Shown here: positions 31,516-34,912 of the stretch, piece by piece
Layout: the number at the start of each line of letters is the position of its first letter
Numbering within the stretch: position 1 is the stretch's first letter
Assembly: GCA_031404455.1 (NCBI GenBank)
Contig: JANNHP010000419.1
Coordinates: forward strand, 1 to 34,912
Source: JANNHP01 sp031404455
GTDB lineage: Bacteria > Planctomycetota > JAJSAM01 > JAJVHW01
Length of the DNA stretch: 34,912 nucleotides
Reading direction: 5' to 3'
Program-made: the position numbers and the translations under genes
The notes under the pieces: model-generated
Told to the model about the DNA's origin: nothing
The model's database searches: none
What the model saw: only the letters and a program-made list of their open reading frames with translations

Positions 31516-34403
31516 CGTGCCGCCATCGTGGCGCCGCGGATCACGAGCCGGATGCCGCACTCGTCGGTCGCCACGTCGTGTGGGTACCCGCAACCGCCGT
31601 ACATCCTGAAGATCTCAGGCTTCGCCTGGCCCCAGGCCCCGCCGGTGAGCCGCTTCAGGCCGCGGCCCTCGTCGAACCACGAGTCGCACCACTCGTAGAC
31701 GCTGCCCGACATGTCGAAGGCGCCGGCGGGCGATTCGTCCACCGGATACGAGAAGACGGGCTCCGGGCCCGCCTGCTTCTTCGCGAAGCAGGACTTCATC
31801 CACTTCGGCCGGAACACGTTCCCGAACACGAAGTCTCGCGCGCCGGGGCCGCGGCCGGCCGCCTCGACCTCGGGCAGGCGCGGGATCTCGAACACGCGGC
31901 CCGCGGGGTCGCGACGCGTCCGCCATCGCGCGTACGCCTCGGCGTCGTCGTAGGAGACCCCGAGGACCGGCCAGTCCTTCCACTCCGGCGGGACGACGAA
32001 CCGGCCGGACTCGTCGCGCTTCCAGTGTCCGCCCGACGGCGCCGTCTGCGCGCTGCGCGGGAACCGTATCGGCCGCGGCGACGCGGCGATCTCGGCAAGG
32101 GTCTCCGCGTCGTTCAGGTACGCGAGGTACTCCTCGACGACGACCTCGCGCTCCATGATCCAGAAGGGCGCCACGGCCCCGTTGCCGTTGCAGACGACGC
32201 GGACGAACCCCGCGGGCGTCGTGCCCTCGGGCAGGAGTTCCGCGGCACGCGCCTGCTCCTTCGCCGTGCGGGTGTTGAACCAGACGCGCTGGTCCTCGCG
32301 GCCGGGCGCACGGAGGAGCACGACGTAGGTGCCGGATTCGACGGCGACGCCGTCGATCGGCGTCGGACCCTTGAGGCACGCCTCGGAGAGCGCGAGCGGC
32401 GCCGCGGTGGACCGCACGCGGAGCCCCGGCGGGAGCGTCATCTCGGAGACGCCGCCCATGTGGTGGACGCGCGCGCGCGCGCCGCCGCGTTCGGCGTCTG
32501 CGCGTTCCTCGGCGGGGTCGCGCGAGCCGACGGGCTTCCCGTCGATCTCGATGACGAGGTCGCCGCGCTCGACGCCGACGGCGCCGGCGACGACCACGAG
32601 CGCGTGCGTCCCCGGACGGACGGGCGATTCCGCGCCGACCGGCACGGGCACGAGGCGCCGCTCGCCGCCCGCGAAGAGCTCGGACTGCTCGCAGTAGCGG
32701 AAGAGGTAGGCGTCGGCTCCGGGCGGGTCGGTCGTGAGCGAGAGCACGGCCGAGCCGCGCACCTCCGCCGTCAAGCCGCCGCTCGTGTCGGACTCGAGGA
32801 CACGGTCGCGGTAGAACGACGTCGCGTCGGCGTCGCCCGAAGCGTCGGCCTCGCGCCACTTCTCCGCGTACAGTTCGGCTCGGACGGCGTCGGTGCCGGG
32901 CACGTCGGGATCGAGCCGCTCGGCGCGCCGGACGAGGTCCATCACGCCGTAGAAGATCGCTTCGCGCTCGCGGCGGCGGTGCGCCGCGGCCGTCTCGAGC
33001 TCGTCGAACCTCCGGCTCTGCTCCGCGGAGAGATGGCTCGACATGATGTAGTTGGTGAGATCGGCGAGCTCCCGGTCGAGCGCGTAGCCGGACTCGCGGT
33101 CGCGGCGGTACTCGTCGAGCCGGGTGTGGGCCTCGGCGATCGCAGCGCGCGCGTCGGACCGGGTCCGCTCGCTCCCCTCGCGGTCGCGCACGACCGCGAG
33201 CGCGCCGACGACGACGGCCGCGAGCGAGATGCTCGCGATCGCGGCGGCGGGTCCCGGGTGACGCCGCGCCCAGCGCCAGGCGCGTCCCGCGGGGCCCGGC
33301 GGACGCGCCGAGATCGGGCGGAACTCGATGATCGCGCGCAGGTCGTCGGCCATCGCGGCGGCGCTCTGGTAGCGCCGCGCCGGGTCCTTCTCCAGCGCCT
33401 TCAGCACGACGACCTCGAGGTCGCGCGGAATCCCGGGACGCAGCCGCCGCGGCGGGGCGGGCTCGTCGATGAGCACGCGGTGGAGGATCTGCTCCATCGT
33501 CCCCGGAGCGACGGGCGCGCGCCCCGCGACGCACTCGTAGAGCAGGGCGCCGAGACCGAAGACGTCGGTGCGCGCGTCGATCGCGCCCTCGGCCCCGCGG
33601 AGCTGCTCGGGTGCCGCGTAGAGCGGCGAGCCGACGAAGCTCCCGGCCACCGTGAGACGGTCCTCGCCGATCTCGTGCGCCACGCCGAAGTCGAGCAGGA
33701 GAGCGCGCCCCTCGGGAGTGATCCGCACGTTCGACGGCTTCACGTCGCGGTGGATGATTCCCTCCGCGTGGGCGCAGGTCAGCGCGTCGGCGATCTCGGC
33801 CGCCCAGCGCACGGCGTCGCTGACGGGCACGCGCGAACCCGACGAGGCGGCGTCCTTCAGCTCCTCGTCGAGTCCCCGGCCTGGCACGTACTCCATGGCG
33901 AGGAAGAGCACGCCCGTCTCTTCGCCGACCGCGAACACGGCAACGATGTGCGGGTGGCGCAGCTTCGCGACGAGGTGGGCCTCGCGGCGGAAGCGCGCCG
34001 CCGCGGTCGGCGATCCGCGGAGGTCCGCGCGGATCGCCTTCAGCGCGACGACGCGCCCGAGCGACTCCTGCTCCGCGAGGTAGACGGCGCCCATGCCGCC
34101 CTCGCCGAGCTTCCTGAGCAGGCGGAACTCGCCGAGGCGCTCGAACGGCAGACCTTCCTCGGCCTCCGCGGCGGTCCTCGCGCGCGGCGCCGCGGCACCC
34201 GCGGCGGGCGCCACCACGATCCGGTGCAGCGCCTCGATCCGTCCGCGGAGCGCCGCGCCGGCGGCCGGGTGGCGCGCGAGGAAGACGTCGGGCGCGTCGG
34301 CGCCTCCGGCGAGCGCCGCGTCGAGGTAGAGGTCGTAGAGATCCTCGTCCTCGTCCGCGGCGGAGCCGCGACCGTCGTCACGTCCGTCGTCGGGAACGCT
34401 CAT
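31512..34403 (-). CDS. Ser/Thr protein kinase with C-terminal FGE-sulfatase domain
   Basis: This 963-residue protein has an acidic N-terminus, then a Hanks-type kinase domain at about residues 92-365. It shows the Gly loop GEGGMG (100-105), Lys122, HRDVKPSN (Asp220, Asn225), DFG (238-240) and APE (about 264-266), all intact. A single transmembrane helix lies at about 386-405. An extracytoplasmic region follows, and a formylglycine-generating-enzyme/SUMF1-like domain occupies about 750-963 (FWIMEREVVVEEYLAYLND, VSYDDAEAYARW, FDMSGSVYEWCDSWF, RLTGGAWG). In such fusions the FGE domain is often a ligand-binding sensor. ATG 34403 has no Shine-Dalgarno; TATCCT is 10 nt upstream. It is coupled to the sigma factor. 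Confidence 0.9.
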   Translation of the reverse strand: MSVPDDGRDDGRGSAADEDEDLYDLYLDAALAGGADAPDVFLARHPAAGAALRGRIEALHRIVVAPAAGAAAPRARTAAEAEEGLPFERLGEFRLLRKLGEGGMGAVYLAEQESLGRVVALKAIRADLRGSPTAAARFRREAHLVAKLRHPHIVAVFAVGEETGVLFLAMEYVPGRGLDEELKDAASSGSRVPVSDAVRWAAEIADALTCAHAEGIIHRDVKPSNVRITPEGRALLLDFGVAHEIGEDRLTVAGSFVGSPLYAAPEQLRGAEGAIDARTDVFGLGALLYECVAGRAPVAPGTMEQILHRVLIDEPAPPRRLRPGIPRDLEVVVLKALEKDPARRYQSAAAMADDLRAIIEFRPISARPPGPAGRAWRWARRHPGPAAAIASISLAAVVVGALAVVRDREGSERTRSDARAAIAEAHTRLDEYRRDRESGYALDRELADLTNYIMSSHLSAEQSRRFDELETAAAHRRREREAIFYGVMDLVRRAERLDPDVPGTDAVRAELYAEKWREADASGDADATSFYRDRVLESDTSGGLTAEVRGSAVLSLTTDPPGADAYLFRYCEQSELFAGGERRLVPVPVGAESPVRPGTHALVVVAGAVGVERGDLVIEIDGKPVGSRDPAEERADAERGGARARVHHMGGVSEMTLPPGLRVRSTAAPLALSEACLKGPTPIDGVAVESGTYVVLLRAPGREDQRVWFNTRTAKEQARAAELLPEGTTPAGFVRVVCNGNGAVAPFWIMEREVVVEEYLAYLNDAETLAEIAASPRPIRFPRSAQTAPSGGHWKRDESGRFVVPPEWKDWPVLGVSYDDAEAYARWRTRRDPAGRVFEIPRLPEVEAAGRGPGARDFVFGNVFRPKWMKSCFAKKQAGPEPVFSYPVDESPAGAFDMSGSVYEWCDSWFDEGRGLKRLTGGAWGQAKPEIFRMYGGCGYPHDVATDECGIRLVIRGATMAAR

Positions 34404-34413
34404 CGCCCGCGCA

Positions 34414-34419
34414 AGGATA
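34414..34419 (-). promoter_or_regulatory. possible -10 of the kinase-sigma operon
   Basis: TATCCT on the minus strand, 10 nt before ATG 34403, which has no Shine-Dalgarno. Spacing would allow a very short leader. Confidence 0.35.
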
Positions 34420-34486
34420 GCGCGGCGCCCCGGCAGGATCCGCCGCCCTGTGGAAGACAAGCGCGCGCTCGCGCGGGGGCCTGGGG

Positions 34487-34492
34487 TAGCCT
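34487..34492 (+). promoter_or_regulatory. possible -10 of the small lipoprotein gene
   Basis: TAGCCT on the plus strand, 54 nt before ATG 34547, predicting a leader of about 48 nt. That leader contains a hairpin (GGGCG-CGTA-CGCCC, 34508-34521) and AAGGAGA. Confidence 0.35.
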
Positions 34493-34546
34493 CTCGCCCG
34501 CATTCGGGGGCGCGTACGCCCTTGGGAGATTGGAAGGAGACGACAG

Positions 34547-34690
34547 ATGAACCTCGTGAAGAAGTTCGCGCTCGCGCTCGTGGCGACCGCGTTCGTTGCC
34601 GGAACCCTCGGCGGCTGCAAGAAGGAAGAGACGGCCGGCGAGAAGCTGGACAAGGCCGTCGACGGCGCCAAGTCGGAGATGCCGAAGTAG
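34547..34690 (+). CDS. 47-aa small lipoprotein
   Basis: The protein has a basic start (NLVKKF), a hydrophobic signal and the lipobox LGGC (Cys24). The mature part is only about 24 residues, Lys/Glu/Asp-rich, with a likely amphipathic helix (EKLDKAVDGAKSEM). It resembles entericidin-sized envelope lipoproteins in layout only. AAGGAGA lies 9 nt upstream of the ATG, the best Shine-Dalgarno in the window, suggesting high expression. It diverges from the kinase gene. Function unknown. Confidence 0.8.
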   Translation: MNLVKKFALALVATAFVAGTLGGCKKEETAGEKLDKAVDGAKSEMPK

Positions 34691-34716
34691 TTTCCGGCTC
34701 GCCTCGATCTGAACGG

Positions 34717-34753
34717 CTCCCCGGAACGGCGCAACGGCGTCGCTCGCGGGGAG
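34717..34753 (+). other. stem-loop in leader of the last gene
   Basis: CTCCCCG (34717-34723) pairs with CGGGGAG (34747-34753) around a GC-rich loop, in the 134-bp gap between the small lipoprotein and the next start. It could be a terminator for the first or a leader element of the second. No known riboswitch consensus was recognised. Confidence 0.35.
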
Positions 34754-34824
34754 TCCTCGTTTGCGGAGCCGGCGAAACTCAGCAGGCCGGAACGGGGTTG
34801 AAGGCGCATCCCGGGAGGCTCTCC

Positions 34825-34912
34825 ATGCGGTTGAGACTGACGCTGCCTCTCGTTGCGGCGTTCGTCGCGGGCTCCCTCGCGCACGCCGAGGACGACGCGC
34901 CCACGGCGCCGC
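34825..34912 (+). CDS. exported protein, N-terminal fragment (runs off window)
   Basis: Only 29 residues are visible. They form a signal peptide: basic MRLR, hydrophobic core LPLVAAFVAGSLA, and likely cleavage after AHA, followed by an acidic mature start (EDDAPT). GGGAGG lies 9 nt before the ATG. Nothing can be said about the mature protein. Confidence 0.7.
   Translation, partial: MRLRLTLPLVAAFVAGSLAHAEDDAPTAP

Noticed and set aside
31494..34550. Plus-strand open frame of about 1000 codons opposite the kinase gene
   Set aside because: Low-complexity Arg/Ala/Val composition and exact antisense overlap with a kinase that has all catalytic motifs.
34691..34824. c-di-GMP or other known riboswitch before the last gene
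   Set aside because: The conserved core sequences of the GEMM, c-di-AMP and cobalamin classes are not present.

Overview
The window is a very GC-rich (about 70% by eye) bacterial chromosome segment with strong G/C third-position codon bias. The gene content points to Planctomycetota: a Ser/Thr kinase fused to a sulfatase-modifying-factor (FGE) domain beside an ECF-like sigma factor, a VIT/VWA protein, two membrane-anchored proteins built of carboxypeptidase-regulatory-like repeats, repetitive GGDDxY proteins and several lipoproteins. This assignment is inferred from gene families; no rRNA or tRNA is present to confirm it. No phage, plasmid or CRISPR signature was seen.

Layout. 1-2.0 kb: the 3' part of a 27-residue-repeat GGDDxY protein, an inverted-repeat element, and a PqqB-like metallo-beta-lactamase-fold lipoprotein. 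2.0-5.8 kb: an octaheme cytochrome c lipoprotein with a LamG/DUF1080-like lipoprotein downstream, divergent from an OprO/P-type porin; a CRP/FNR-like palindrome lies between. 5.9-8.9 kb: a carboxypeptidase-regulatory-like membrane protein divergent from a DinB-family protein. 8.9-9.3 kb: a convergent spacer rich in hairpins. 9.3-14.3 kb: ilvE (class II branched-chain aminotransferase) and glcDEF (glycolate oxidase), all on the minus strand. 14.5-20.3 kb: an 1133-aa protein with about 11 repeats, then a VIT/VWA protein. 20.3-23.5 kb: a coupled operon of PhyH dioxygenase, family 2 glycosyltransferase and membrane SGNH hydrolase. 23.7-24.5 kb: a small ribbon-helix-helix protein with a Cys-rich tail, followed by a MerC-type membrane protein. 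24.5-28.7 kb: a gapless four-gene operon of a degenerate M14 carboxypeptidase, a 41-aa membrane protein, an active-looking M14 carboxypeptidase and a HAD hydrolase. 28.7-30.9 kb: carboxylesterase, FKBP and triple-FKBP lipoprotein. 31.0-34.4 kb: kinase-FGE followed by the sigma factor. The right end holds a 47-aa lipoprotein and the start of an exported protein.

Genome style. Eight gene junctions are 4-nt start/stop overlaps, six GTGA and two ATGA. Several first genes of transcription units have no Shine-Dalgarno sequence but carry a TAnnnT hexamer 6-10 nt before the start, which suggests leaderless transcripts. Several genes end in a hairpin that overlaps the stop codon.

Best candidates for undescribed biology are the M14/pseudo-M14/small-membrane-protein operon, the RHH-Cys plus MerC pair with its operator-like promoter, and the 27-residue GGDDxY solenoid protein.
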